DNA of 45,888 bases from a virus (IMGVR_UViG_3300045253_000009:1-45888), one strand, 5' to 3'. Positions 6,374-12,335 are shown, counted from the stretch's first letter. Program-made: numbers and translations. Notes: generated by a model not told the origin, from the sequence alone.

Positions 6374-6892
6374 TCATACAGCCTTAGGGTGACGGTTGCG
6401 TTTGCGTGGCGGACGTACCCTGTTGGCTTCGGAGATCTGCTTACAGGTCAGGCAGTAGAACTTGCCACTGCTTCGCTTGCCCCACCTGTCATGACCCTTG
6501 TTGCATGCCTTGCCACGGGTGAAAGCCTGTGCTGGCTTGCCATGGTTACCACCACCAGTAGGTTTGAACAGCCCCTCCGGGGGCTGTCCTCCACGGGTAG
6601 TCCAGTGCCTGTCATCCTCGTTCGAGTTGACCAGGCAAGATCTCTTCACGGGACAACCGTTGCAAACCTTGAGTCCCTTAGCTACTAGATCATGTTGTTC
6701 ATCAAGAGCTTCGCTCCCCTGAACCATCAGATCATCAGAGAGTTCGAACCACTCAGCGGGGAGGGATTGGCACAAGGCATCATCCCTCCACTCCTCATAT
6801 GGTACAGCAGCCCCCCGAAGGGGCTGCCTATACAGGGCTATCTGTGGCCCGTTGTAGCTCATGTCCACCCCGGAGCCTTCGCTGTCTCTCAT
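6374..6892 (-). CDS. WhiB-like transcription factor with an added C-terminal zinc site
   Basis: 172 aa, or 162 aa if ATG codon 11 is used. Four cysteines (Cys41, Cys77, Cys80, Cys86) are spaced as in WhiB iron-sulfur regulators: DDALCQSLPAEWF, then CNGCPVKRSC. The usual GVWGG turn is changed to TTRGGQPPEGL. A second module (Cys130, His134, Cys147, Cys150) looks like a zinc ribbon and is followed by a very basic tail, RPPRKRNRHPKAV. WhiB proteins are found only in actinobacteria and their phages, where they contact the main sigma factor. This one may redirect host transcription. The gene contains two perfect 8-bp hairpins (6568-6587 and 6807-6827). Confidence 0.85.
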   Translation of the reverse strand: MRDSEGSGVDMSYNGPQIALYRQPLRGAAVPYEEWRDDALCQSLPAEWFELSDDLMVQGSEALDEQHDLVAKGLKVCNGCPVKRSCLVNSNEDDRHWTTRGGQPPEGLFKPTGGGNHGKPAQAFTRGKACNKGHDRWGKRSSGKFYCLTCKQISEANRVRPPRKRNRHPKAV

Positions 6893-7101
6893 TTCCTCCC
6901 CGCTCTAGGTCCGCCCTCAGGCGGACCCTTACTAGTACTACTGGTTACTCTTGATTGCGCCATCAGGCGTACTTCGAACTCGACGCCGTAGGCGGCGCTC
7001 GTTCGGATCGCAATGTTGCGCTAGTACCTAAGAGCAGTATAACCATGACCCTGGATGGCTCGTCAGGAGTGCCGTGTCATGACGGCGTGACTTGCGTCAC
7101 G
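6893..7101. other. Non-coding gap with hairpins and a possible promoter
   Basis: No gene seen. It has a perfect GGTCCGCC/GGCGGACC hairpin near 6908-6927, an ACTAGTACTACT motif that recurs near 16556, and paired GCCG/CGGC and GGCGT/ACGCC stems around 6968-6992. A TATACT hexamer on the minus strand (7041-7036) has CTGACG 19 bases upstream, a weak promoter candidate for the WhiB-like gene. The GTGAC palindrome at 7087-7100 closes the gap. Confidence 0.45.
7087..7100. promoter_or_regulatory. Palindrome GTGAC-TTGC-GTCAC
   Basis: Perfect inverted repeat, extended by GC/GC on both sides, directly after the 43-aa gene. It closely matches 7272-7285 (12 of 14 bases). Likely an operator; it could also be a small RNA hairpin. 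Confidence 0.5.
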
Positions 7102-7233
7102 CTACTCCTCGAAGCCTGACAGTCTGCGGGCCCATGGGTGGATCTGCACTGCTTCCTTCTGTGGCTCGTCGCAGTCACCTCGCCAGTCAGGCAGGATGGT
7201 GATCTTCTTCTCGGGCTCTTCCGTTTCGGGCAT
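7102..7233 (-). CDS. Hypothetical protein, 43 aa
   Basis: ATG at 7233. Begins MPETEEPEKKITILPDWRGD and ends HPWARRLSGFEE; acidic start, Trp-rich middle. Not recognised. It lies alone between two matching GTGAC palindromes and downstream of the RHH-like gene, so both could be one regulated unit. Confidence 0.5.
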   Translation of the reverse strand: MPETEEPEKKITILPDWRGDCDEPQKEAVQIHPWARRLSGFEE

Positions 7234-7271
7234 TCGGGCAACTCTCTCTAGAAATTTCTCAGAAAAGTACA

Positions 7272-7285
7272 GTGACCTACGTCAC
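7272..7285. promoter_or_regulatory. Palindrome GTGAC-CTAC-GTCAC
   Basis: Perfect inverted repeat just past the stop of the RHH-like gene and upstream of the 43-aa gene. Near copy of 7087-7100. A 10-bp AGAAATTTCT palindrome lies about 15 bases further left. Confidence 0.5.
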
Positions 7286-7286
7286 A

Positions 7287-7535
7287 TCAGTAAGGGATGG
7301 GTCCACAGTCACCAGGTGCGTGGTACCCCTTCTCGCAGTCCGGGTCATGTGTTACCTCCTGTCGGGCAGCCATGCGGTCCCTTATGGCGTTGGCCTGGGC
7401 GGCCACTGACTGCTGCACCACGAAGGATACGTTGCTGATGTCATATGATGCCATGACCAGGTTCAGGTCTTGTGCGAACTGCTGAGTCATGTGCACTGTG
7501 ATGCGTGTCTTATCACGCATGTCAGGGTGAGGCAC
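7287..7535 (-). CDS. Ribbon-helix-helix-like regulator, 82 aa
   Basis: GTG at 7535 is preferred to the ATG at 7520, because AAAGGA lies eight bases before it. TRITVHMTQQFAQDLNLVMA followed by NVSFVVQQSVAAQANAIRDR has the strand-helix-helix pattern of small RHH repressors, with a Cys/His/Pro tail (HDPDCEKGYHAPGDCGP). It is transcribed away from the metallophosphoesterase operon through a shared promoter region, so it probably controls that operon and itself. Two ATGTGAT repeats in that region are possible targets. The fold is an inference from sequence pattern. Confidence 0.6.
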   Translation of the reverse strand: MPHPDMRDKTRITVHMTQQFAQDLNLVMASYDISNVSFVVQQSVAAQANAIRDRMAARQEVTHDPDCEKGYHAPGDCGPIPY

Positions 7536-7568
7536 AGATGTGATCCTTTCATGTGATAGTATTGCCTT
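7536..7568. promoter_or_regulatory. Divergent promoter region with ATGTGAT direct repeats
   Basis: ATGTGAT occurs at 7538-7544 and 7551-7557, a 13-base period. The hexamer at 7557-7562 (TAGTAT) ends seven bases before the rightward ATG, which has no Shine-Dalgarno, so a leaderless rightward message is likely. The same bases read TACTAT on the minus strand, about 20 bases before the leftward GTG. Both promoters would therefore overlap and compete. Confidence 0.45.
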
Positions 7569-8339
7569 ATGGCAAAGACGAAGAGCACTCTCATCATCCC
7601 TGATGTGCAGTACCCATACCATGACCATGTGGTACTGGATAAGATACTGCACATCGTCCGAGACAGACAGCCCGATCAGATCGTGCAGATCGGTGACGGC
7701 ATCGACTTCCCTACCGTCTCACAGTGGTCCAAGGGTACGGCTGGTGAGTACGCAGACACCCTCCAGGAGCACGTAGAGGGCTACCGGGCCGACGTTCTGG
7801 TCCCCCTTCGGGAGAGCGCGCCAGAAGCGCGGCTCGTATGGGTCGAAGGTAATCATGATCTTCGACTGAGGGAGTTCATCCGGAAATACGCTGCGCCACT
7901 CGCTCCACTGAAGGCGCTTGAAACCCACAACCTCTTCCAGCTCAGTGATCTCGACATCAGCTACGAACGTGGCCCTCTCCGTGTAGCCACCAATACGCTG
8001 GTAGTACACGGCCACGAGGCTGGCGGATACTGTAGTTCCGCGTCCGCCTGGGATACCAAGTTCACGAAGCGGTACGGCAGCGACAAGAACTTCGTGTTCG
8101 GTCATACACACCAGCCTTTCCTGGTTACTCGTGCGTTCGGTTACTCTGGCCGGGTTTCTCCCAGGTTCACGATGAACGCGGGAAGTATCATGGATCCCGT
8201 GGCTGCGACGTACGTCAAGGACGGAGCCGTATCCTGGCAACAGTCATTTGGCTGGCTGGAGGACGACGGGAAGAGAGTGTGGCCTGAGCTTGTTACACTA
8301 GTAGACAGGTTGGGATACTTCAAGGGAGAGCGCATCTGA
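7569..8339 (+). CDS. Calcineurin-like metallophosphoesterase
   Basis: 256 aa. The family motifs are in order: IPDVQYPYHDH (Asp12), IGDGIDF (Asp43), EGNHD (Asn95, His96, Asp97), VHGHE (His147) and FGHTHQP (His179, His181). These residues bind two metals in phosphodiesterases and phosphatases. The substrate cannot be read; DNA, RNA ends or nucleotides are possible, and pairing with the RNA ligase in RNA end healing is a speculation. First gene of the only rightward unit inside the leftward region. Confidence 0.88.
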   Translation: MAKTKSTLIIPDVQYPYHDHVVLDKILHIVRDRQPDQIVQIGDGIDFPTVSQWSKGTAGEYADTLQEHVEGYRADVLVPLRESAPEARLVWVEGNHDLRLREFIRKYAAPLAPLKALETHNLFQLSDLDISYERGPLRVATNTLVVHGHEAGGYCSSASAWDTKFTKRYGSDKNFVFGHTHQPFLVTRAFGYSGRVSPRFTMNAGSIMDPVAATYVKDGAVSWQQSFGWLEDDGKRVWPELVTLVDRLGYFKGERI

Positions 8340-8449
8340 TGTGTGACGACTGCCGCTGGAAGTGGTGCGACCTGCACGAAGACTACGACATCCTGATCCT
8401 GTGTGACAAGTGCGAAGAGAAGGAAGATGAGAATGCTGGACTACACTAA
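8339..8449 (+). CDS. Zinc-binding microprotein, 36 aa
   Basis: ATG at 8339 overlaps the phosphoesterase stop (TGATG). CDDC at residues 2-5, a Cys-x-x-His pair in the middle and CDKC at 22-25 can bind zinc; the tail is acidic. It overlaps the sigma-like gene start by 17 bases. Function unknown. Confidence 0.55.
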   Translation: MCDDCRWKWCDLHEDYDILILCDKCEEKEDENAGLH

Positions 8450-9110
8450 GCTGACACCCGCAGTCGACCGTGCTGCGGGCATCGTTGCGTCCAACTTCCC
8501 TGCACACCACGACATCGACGACGTGAAGCAGACGTTGTGGGTGTGGATCATGGAGAAGAAGTCCTTCGTGTCGGAGAAGCTCGACCAGGAGAATGGCGAG
8601 CAGACTCTCATCAACATCATGGTGAAGGTCGGTCAGAGCTTCCTCAAGTCAGAAGACGCCGCTGTGTACGGGTACTCGGAGGAAGACCGGTTCTTCTACT
8701 CGGTCGACATGATCAAGAAGATCCTGGAAGTCATCTTCAGGTACGAGGACTGGCAGTCGTTCGCCATGTCGCAGGATGCTCAGCCGAAGGCCAAGACAGA
8801 GCCTGCCACTGGTGGCAACAACCTTGCCTCGTACGCCGACGTCAAGTCGGCGGTAGAGAAGCTCCCAGAAGACTACTACAATCTCATCGTGTGGCGCTAC
8901 AAGTACAGCCTTACGTTCACTCAGATCGGTGCCGAGAACGGCACCACCAAGCAGTCCGTCCAGGAGCGTCACAACAGGGCTGTGAAGGCCATTCAGGCAC
9001 TACTTGGGCAGCAGCCACTGAGCGAGCTTCGTAGTGGCTACGACGGGCGCACAGAGGCTCGTAACAACGCCTCTGGTGTGGCCCGAGTCGAGCGTGACTA
9101 CGAAGGCTGA
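8433..9110 (+). CDS. Sigma-factor-like DNA-binding protein, 225 aa
   Basis: The ATG at 8433 is favoured because GAAGGA lies eight bases before it; an ATG at 8427 is an alternative. The C-terminal half reads LPEDYYNLIVWRYKYSLTFT, QIGAENGTTKQSVQERHNRA and VKAIQALLG, the helix-turn-helix of sigma region 4 or of ECF-like factors. The N-terminal part (RAAGIVASNF, DDVKQTLWVWIMEKK) is reminiscent of sigma region 2. It could direct RNA polymerase to late or middle phage promoters, or act like a small-terminase-type HTH protein. The operon ends at the terminator 9192-9218. Confidence 0.65.
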   Translation: MLDYTKLTPAVDRAAGIVASNFPAHHDIDDVKQTLWVWIMEKKSFVSEKLDQENGEQTLINIMVKVGQSFLKSEDAAVYGYSEEDRFFYSVDMIKKILEVIFRYEDWQSFAMSQDAQPKAKTEPATGGNNLASYADVKSAVEKLPEDYYNLIVWRYKYSLTFTQIGAENGTTKQSVQERHNRAVKAIQALLGQQPLSELRSGYDGRTEARNNASGVARVERDYEG

Positions 9111-9111
9111 G

Positions 9112-9186
9112 TGGGTGGTGGGGGAATCGAACCCTCCGGTCATGCCTGACCTGCCTTCACGTAGATGAGTACGCGATACTCCACCC
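9112..9186 (-). tRNA. Degenerate tRNA-like element, 75 nt
   Basis: Acceptor GGGTGG pairs with CCACCC followed by A. A T-arm-like hairpin GAGGG-TTCGATT-CCCCC has one A-C mismatch. There is no normal D-arm. A stem GCGTA/TACGT closes a six-base loop CTCATC, one base short of a Met-like CTCATNN loop, and GGTCA/TGACC forms a further hairpin. It lies at the convergent end of the rightward island, next to the terminator. Not a normal tRNA by inspection. Confidence 0.55.
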
Positions 9187-9191
9187 TTGGG

Positions 9192-9218
9192 AGCCCAGCC
9201 TTTCGGCTGGGCTTTCTT
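9192..9218 (+). terminator. Intrinsic terminator of the 7569-9110 operon
   Basis: Perfect 9-bp stem AGCCCAGCC/GGCTGGGCT around TTTC, followed by TTCTT. Suited to stop rightward transcription; on the minus strand the same hairpin follows the leftward gene ending at 9227, though without a T-run. Confidence 0.8.
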
Positions 9219-9226
9219 GCTGTCCG

Positions 9227-9298
9227 TCAGTCTTCCATCATCAGGATGACGACCATCCCGATGACGAACCCGACGACGAGTCCGAAAAAGAACCCCAT
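9227..9298 (-). CDS. Membrane microprotein, 23 aa
   Basis: ATG at 9298, five bases after the previous stop at 9301-9303. Almost all one transmembrane helix (GFFFGLVVGFVIGMVVILM) with an acidic end. Last of four tiny membrane proteins in a row. Function unknown. Confidence 0.55.
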   Translation of the reverse strand: MGFFFGLVVGFVIGMVVILMMED

Positions 9299-9300
9299 GA

Positions 9301-9471
9301 TCACTCCTCTCCCGACCAGGCCTTGAGCACTTCGTCCGGATCGTCGATCTCGTCGCCTACCATGTACTCGATGGCATCCTGAAGCCGGTGCGCACGGTCG
9401 TACCAGTGGACAGCCACTCCAGTGGCTGTGGCCAGCAGGAGGCCACTTACGAACGGGAGAACGTCTCTCAT
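9301..9471 (-). CDS. Small membrane protein, 56 aa
   Basis: ATG at 9471 overlaps the previous stop by 4 bases (ATGA). One N-terminal membrane helix (VLPFVSGLLLATATGVAV), then a charged, acidic soluble tail (DEIDDPDEVLKAWSGEE). The arrangement resembles small phage lysis or superinfection-exclusion proteins but gives no specific match. Confidence 0.6.
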   Translation of the reverse strand: MRDVLPFVSGLLLATATGVAVHWYDRAHRLQDAIEYMVGDEIDDPDEVLKAWSGEE

Positions 9472-9590
9472 CGGCCCCTACCTCCACCCGAGCCAGCCAA
9501 CCACACGATGATGGCACCTACCACAAGGGCGCCTCCAGCGCCCTTGCCTACCATCTGCTGGGCCATGATGATGTTCTGTGCGAGCGTCAT
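9468..9590 (-). CDS. Small membrane protein, 40 aa
   Basis: ATG at 9590 overlaps the previous stop by 4 bases. Amphipathic start (MTLAQNIIMAQQMVGKGA), then a membrane helix (GGALVVGAIIVWLAGSG) and a basic end. Coupled to the genes on either side. Function unknown. Confidence 0.55.
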   Translation of the reverse strand: MTLAQNIIMAQQMVGKGAGGALVVGAIIVWLAGSGGGRGR

Positions 9591-9655
9591 GACTTGATCG
9601 CCATCGCTGCGGCGAAGCCCGCGATGAAGAAGAACACCGCTGTGAGTATTACCAT
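9587..9655 (-). CDS. Membrane microprotein, 22 aa
   Basis: ATG at 9655 overlaps the end of the 186-aa gene by 7 bases. A single membrane helix (MVILTAVFFFIAGFAAAMA) with a Lys-Ser end. First of the four-gene membrane cluster. Confidence 0.5.
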   Translation of the reverse strand: MVILTAVFFFIAGFAAAMAIKS

Positions 9656-10209
9656 TTTGCCTCCTTGTGGTAGTACTGCTCAAGATTCCGGTTGGAATCT
9701 GCTTGCAGTACTCCGGTCTTCAGGTCTCGCAGCAAGACGCACTGCGGACCTACTGCTACAACCTCGAAGGTGGCTATCCTCTGCCTCAGGGAGACCTTGT
9801 CTTCGACCTTCCAGACAGGGTTTGACCAGGCTTCGGCGATCTCTTCGTCGGTCATCTCGACCATCTTACCCTTGCCGTCCACCTGGATGCGCTTCTTGGG
9901 ACGATATTCCTCGCAGTAGCGCCAGAACTCGGACTCAGCCGAGCCCAGCCAGCCATTCCCCCCCGCCTCAGGGACAACCCAAAGGTTGTCACCTTGCAGC
10001 CATGCCACTCGGTAAGCCTTGTTAGCTATGATCGTCTTGAGTAGCATGCCCTCCCTCAAGGGGAGGGCTGGAGCGGGAGGAGTGACAGCATCCCAGTATC
10101 CGTCCACGATCTCTGTAGCGATCTCTTTGAGAGATCGCCCCTCGTTGCGATCGGAGTCCAGGAACTTGGCTACGGCTTCGATCTGCTGGTTCTTAGAGGG
10201 GAGTGGCAA
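9649..10209 (-). CDS. Hypothetical protein, 186 aa
   Basis: The TTG at 10209 is preferred: it lies nine bases after AAGGAGG, while the TTG at 10218 directly abuts it. N-terminal helical part (KNQQIEAVAKFLDSD, SLKEIATEIVDGYWDAV), then a basic middle and a beta-rich C-terminus (ATFEVVAVGPQCVLLRDLKT). Not recognised; it may bind nucleic acid. Contains a perfect GACAACC/GGTTGTC hairpin at 9973-9990 whose arms recur at 10451-10469. Confidence 0.65.
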   Translation of the reverse strand: MPLPSKNQQIEAVAKFLDSDRNEGRSLKEIATEIVDGYWDAVTPPAPALPLREGMLLKTIIANKAYRVAWLQGDNLWVVPEAGGNGWLGSAESEFWRYCEEYRPKKRIQVDGKGKMVEMTDEEIAEAWSNPVWKVEDKVSLRQRIATFEVVAVGPQCVLLRDLKTGVLQADSNRNLEQYYHKEAKW

Positions 10210-10426
10210 ACGATACAACCTCCTTGCTCACCCGGTAGCCAACGACAGTCTCGATGGAGACCCGATGGATGTAGGAATTCTGGTCGGTCGCTTTGGTGTG
10301 ATCCTTGGCGTATGACTTGGCGTCCGACTCAGGGTCGACCCCAGTCATGCAGACCTCGATCACGTTCTCCGGGTCGAGGGCGTAGTTCCTGTTGCTGGAC
10401 TTACTGGCCACGTATCCGATACGCAT
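10193..10426 (-). CDS. Hypothetical protein, 77 aa
   Basis: ATG at 10426 with GGAGG six bases upstream. MRIGYVASKSSNRNYALDPENV then a beta-rich C-terminus. Not recognised. It overlaps the TTG start of the next gene and follows a tRNA-like element plus hairpins. Confidence 0.6.
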   Translation of the reverse strand: MRIGYVASKSSNRNYALDPENVIEVCMTGVDPESDAKSYAKDHTKATDQNSYIHRVSIETVVGYRVSKEVVSFATPL

Positions 10427-10450
10427 GTGTCCTCCTGTTGTGTAGCCACA

Positions 10451-10469
10451 AGACAACCGAAGGTTGTCT
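10451..10469. repeat. 8-bp perfect hairpin AGACAACC/GGTTGTCT
   Basis: Loop is GAA (TTC on the minus strand). Seven bases of its arms match the intragenic hairpin at 9973-9990. It precedes the 77-aa gene and follows a GCGT-TCAAGC type hairpin at about 10475-10496. Confidence 0.6.
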
Positions 10470-10497
10470 CTCCGCGTCAAGCTGCGCTTGAACGCTA

Positions 10498-10542
10498 GTG
10501 GGCGCCCAGGACTCGAACCTGGGTGTATGCCATTCGCCCCAC
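10498..10542 (-). ncRNA. Minimal tRNA-like element: acceptor plus T-arm only
   Basis: GTGGG pairs with CCCAC, and inside is a strong T-arm, CCCAGG-TTCGAGT-CCTGGG, with a perfectly canonical T-loop. Only about 14 bases replace the D and anticodon arms. An acceptor/T-arm minihelix is the known minimal substrate of RNase P, so a processing role is plausible. Lies between the 116-aa gene stop (10546) and the 77-aa gene. Confidence 0.6.
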
Positions 10543-10545
10543 CTA

Positions 10546-10896
10546 TCAGAAGTTCTTCTCGATCAGATCTGCGATCTCGGAGAACGTCGCACCGTTGTCG
10601 TTCTTCCACGACAGGCGGTCCTCATGTGCCCCCCCGATCGCAGGATCGTCGCCGATCAGGCCTGCCCACTGCTGCACCTCTCGCGGCAGGTAGGCATTGG
10701 TCACCGGTCCATCCTCAAGCTTGTAGCCGGAGCCCTGCCACTCGCCCAGTCCGGAGATGTCGCAGAGGACGCCGAGGCAGCAGTAACCGACCTGGCCATC
10801 CTCGGCGTCCCTCAGGCTCAGGTGGGTCTGGACGTACTCTCCAGAGCGAAGAGCTTCCAGCCACTTGGCCTTGGCTTCGGGGTTCATCTTTTCCAT
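10546..10896 (-). CDS. Conserved phage hypothetical protein, 116 aa
   Basis: ATG at 10896 with AAAGGGAG upstream. The KWLEALRSGEYVQ start followed by GYCCLGVLCD is a familiar pattern in many phage proteins of unknown function, from memory. The two adjacent cysteines in CCLGVLC may bind metal. The stop lies four bases before the tRNA-like minihelix. Confidence 0.7.
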   Translation of the reverse strand: MEKMNPEAKAKWLEALRSGEYVQTHLSLRDAEDGQVGYCCLGVLCDISGLGEWQGSGYKLEDGPVTNAYLPREVQQWAGLIGDDPAIGGAHEDRLSWKNDNGATFSEIADLIEKNF

Positions 10897-10938
10897 GGTG
10901 ACTCCCTTTGAGCACTGTTTCCGCTTCTGCGGACTGGC

Positions 10939-11014
10939 CAGCACGAGCGAACATCCCTCAAGCGGGTTGACAAGACCCTCGGGGCGCCTACTTATGTTTC
11001 GGCAACTCGTGCTG
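10939..11014 (-). ncRNA. 76-nt structured element with tRNA-like length
   Basis: A perfect 9-bp outer stem CAGCACGAG/CTCGTGCTG encloses a GCC/GGC hairpin in D-arm position and GGGT-CTTGTCA-ACCC, a seven-base loop with U33 and TGT in anticodon position. No T-arm is seen. The total length equals a tRNA. It lies in the gap between the 63-aa gene and the 116-aa gene, after the hairpin at 11024-11045. Likely a diverged member of the tRNA-like family. Confidence 0.45.
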
Positions 11015-11023
11015 ACTAGACCG

Positions 11024-11045
11024 CACAGCCCCCGAAGGGGCTGTG
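11024..11045. repeat. 9-bp perfect hairpin CACAGCCCC/GGGGCTGTG
   Basis: Loop CGAA (TTCG in the minus-strand RNA). Immediately follows the stop of the 63-aa gene. There is no T-run, so it is more likely an RNA stability or processing hairpin than a terminator. Confidence 0.6.
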
Positions 11046-11051
11046 ACGGAA

Positions 11052-11243
11052 TCATGCAGGTTCGATGGTGATGGTGATCTTGTAGACCTTCCACCCATCG
11101 GTGTCCGAATAGAAGAACTCCTCCTGCTTGGAGAAGTTCGCTCCGCCCGTCTCCTGCAACTCTCGAAACACGGAGTCGGCGGAATAGTCACGGGTGTAGG
11201 CGACCGCTTCAAGGCGGTCGGGTCCGTCAGTCGCCCAGGCCAT
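11052..11243 (-). CDS. Hypothetical protein, 63 aa
   Basis: ATG at 11243 overlaps the previous stop by one base. AWATDGPDRLEAVAYTRDYS then SDTDGWKVYKITITIEPA, a small alpha/beta protein. Not recognised. Confidence 0.6.
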   Translation of the reverse strand: MAWATDGPDRLEAVAYTRDYSADSVFRELQETGGANFSKQEEFFYSDTDGWKVYKITITIEPA

Positions 11244-11395
11244 CAGCCGATCGTCTTTCCCTTGAAGATGTTGCCAGTACTCACCAGTCGTCGCCTGGTC
11301 AGACTGAAGGCCTTGGGGTGCTGCTTGTAGGCCTTCCCGTTGGGCCGGTCAGACCGGATCTTCTTGTGGACAGGAGTCCTGCTGAGCTTCCCCAT
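11243..11395 (-). CDS. Hypothetical basic protein, 50 aa
   Basis: ATG at 11395. Very rich in Lys and Arg (GKLSRTPVHKKIRSDRPNGK, SLTRRRLVS), which suggests nucleic-acid binding. Starts two bases before the stop of the 47-aa gene and ends overlapping the 63-aa gene. Confidence 0.55.
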   Translation of the reverse strand: MGKLSRTPVHKKIRSDRPNGKAYKQHPKAFSLTRRRLVSTGNIFKGKTIG

Positions 11396-11396
11396 G

Positions 11397-11540
11397 TCAC
11401 TTCCCTACCTTGTAGACACCGGCACGCTTCACGGGCCAGAAGCCGAACTTGATGTGGGTGTAACCCGAGTACGAGTATACTCTGACCGCATCGAATCTCG
11501 CAAGGCGAGCCAGTGCGAACTTGACTGTCTGGCTAGTCAT
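11397..11540 (-). CDS. Hypothetical basic protein, 47 aa
   Basis: ATG at 11540 overlaps the upstream gene by 8 bases. MTSQTVKFALARLARFDAVR then aromatic GYTHIKFGFWPVKRAG. Not recognised. Confidence 0.5.
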   Translation of the reverse strand: MTSQTVKFALARLARFDAVRVYSYSGYTHIKFGFWPVKRAGVYKVGK

Positions 11541-11706
11541 AGCAGGCATCCTCCAACTCCATCTCGGGCTCACGGAAGAACTCCACAAGATCCCAAATGT
11601 CTTCGCAGGTCACGGAGCAGATGAGACTCACAGACTTACCCATGTCCGACTTGCAGACCAGGCACTTGGAGTCGTCTGCCCAGTCCGGATTGCCATACTC
11701 TGGCAT
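11533..11706 (-). CDS. Hypothetical zinc-binding protein, 57 aa
   Basis: ATG at 11706 is chosen because AAGGAG lies seven bases upstream. CLVC near residue 15 and a later CSVTC give a possible four-Cys zinc site in a small treble-clef-like layout; the C-terminus is acidic. First gene after the 11707-11833 hairpin array. Confidence 0.6.
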   Translation of the reverse strand: MPEYGNPDWADDSKCLVCKSDMGKSVSLICSVTCEDIWDLVEFFREPEMELEDACYD

Positions 11707-11833
11707 TGTGTTGCTCCTTACTGCCAAAAGCCCTGAGCGGGCTTCTGAGCGCCTAAAGGGGCTTCTGAGGCCTGAGGTACCCGAAGTACCATCCTAGAGG
11801 CTTAGAGGGCCCGCGAGGGCCCTCCTGGGGGCA
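11707..11833. repeat. Array of four hairpins with a GGGCTTCTGAG direct repeat
   Basis: No gene. Stems include AGCCC/GGGCT, CCTCAGGCC-type, GGTACC-type around GAAG, and AGGGCCC/GGGCCCT. GGGCTTCTGAG occurs at 11739-11749 and 11759-11769, a 20-base period. It fills the gap between the kinase-like gene stop and the 57-aa gene. Confidence 0.55.
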
Positions 11834-12316
11834 TTAGCACCCAAGGTCGACGGGTACCAGAAGCCCGTCTTCGTCGATCATGACATTCTGCTCGTGCATG
11901 TCGTCGAGGCGGTACGTTCGCTCGATGGAGCGATACTCCTCGCGGTGGTAGTTGAGGCAATCGGGGTAGCCGTACTTGGCGTGCAGCGTCTTACCCTTGA
12001 TGACCTCCATGGCCACCACCACCTCGCCAGCGGGACGATATTCTGCGAAGCGAGGAAGACGGCACCCCTTGGGGGTCTTCTTCAGCCAAGCCCTTCGAAG
12101 GTTCCGGACCTCCGAGCGCGACTGGGAGTCGTACGCAGAGTGATTCACCTTGTAGGCGACTCCCTCGGGGGAACGCCACACGGAGCGGAATGATCCACGA
12201 CCGAGGAACTCCCAGCCCTCAGGAGCCTTCGCGCTGGGCACGTCGCATGATTTCCGGCCCTTGCTCACCCACTCAAGGATGAACTTGGCGTCGGCTTCGT
12301 TACCGATGTTGTGCAT
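11834..12316 (-). CDS. Protein-kinase-fold protein, 160 aa
   Basis: ATG at 12316 with GGAGG upstream. FLGRGSFRSVWR (38-48) is a kinase glycine loop, GVAYKVNH holds the ATP-binding lysine (Lys56), and Glu69 is a candidate helix-C glutamate. DDMHEQNVMIDEDGLLVPVD has Asp139/His141, Asn144 and Asp157 in the catalytic-loop and DFG positions (here DLG). It is short (a full kinase is about 250 aa) and lacks most of the C-lobe. It may phosphorylate a host protein or small molecule, as T7 kinase does, or be a minimal antibiotic-kinase-like fold. The substrate is unknown. Confidence 0.7.
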   Translation of the reverse strand: MHNIGNEADAKFILEWVSKGRKSCDVPSAKAPEGWEFLGRGSFRSVWRSPEGVAYKVNHSAYDSQSRSEVRNLRRAWLKKTPKGCRLPRFAEYRPAGEVVVAMEVIKGKTLHAKYGYPDCLNYHREEYRSIERTYRLDDMHEQNVMIDEDGLLVPVDLGC

Positions 12317-12335
12317 ACGTCCTCCTGTAAGGACA

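Noticed and set aside
10968-10998. TTGACA and TACTTA as a rightward promoter
   Set aside because: Spacing and -10 match are poor, no rightward gene follows, and the bases are explained by the 76-nt structured element.
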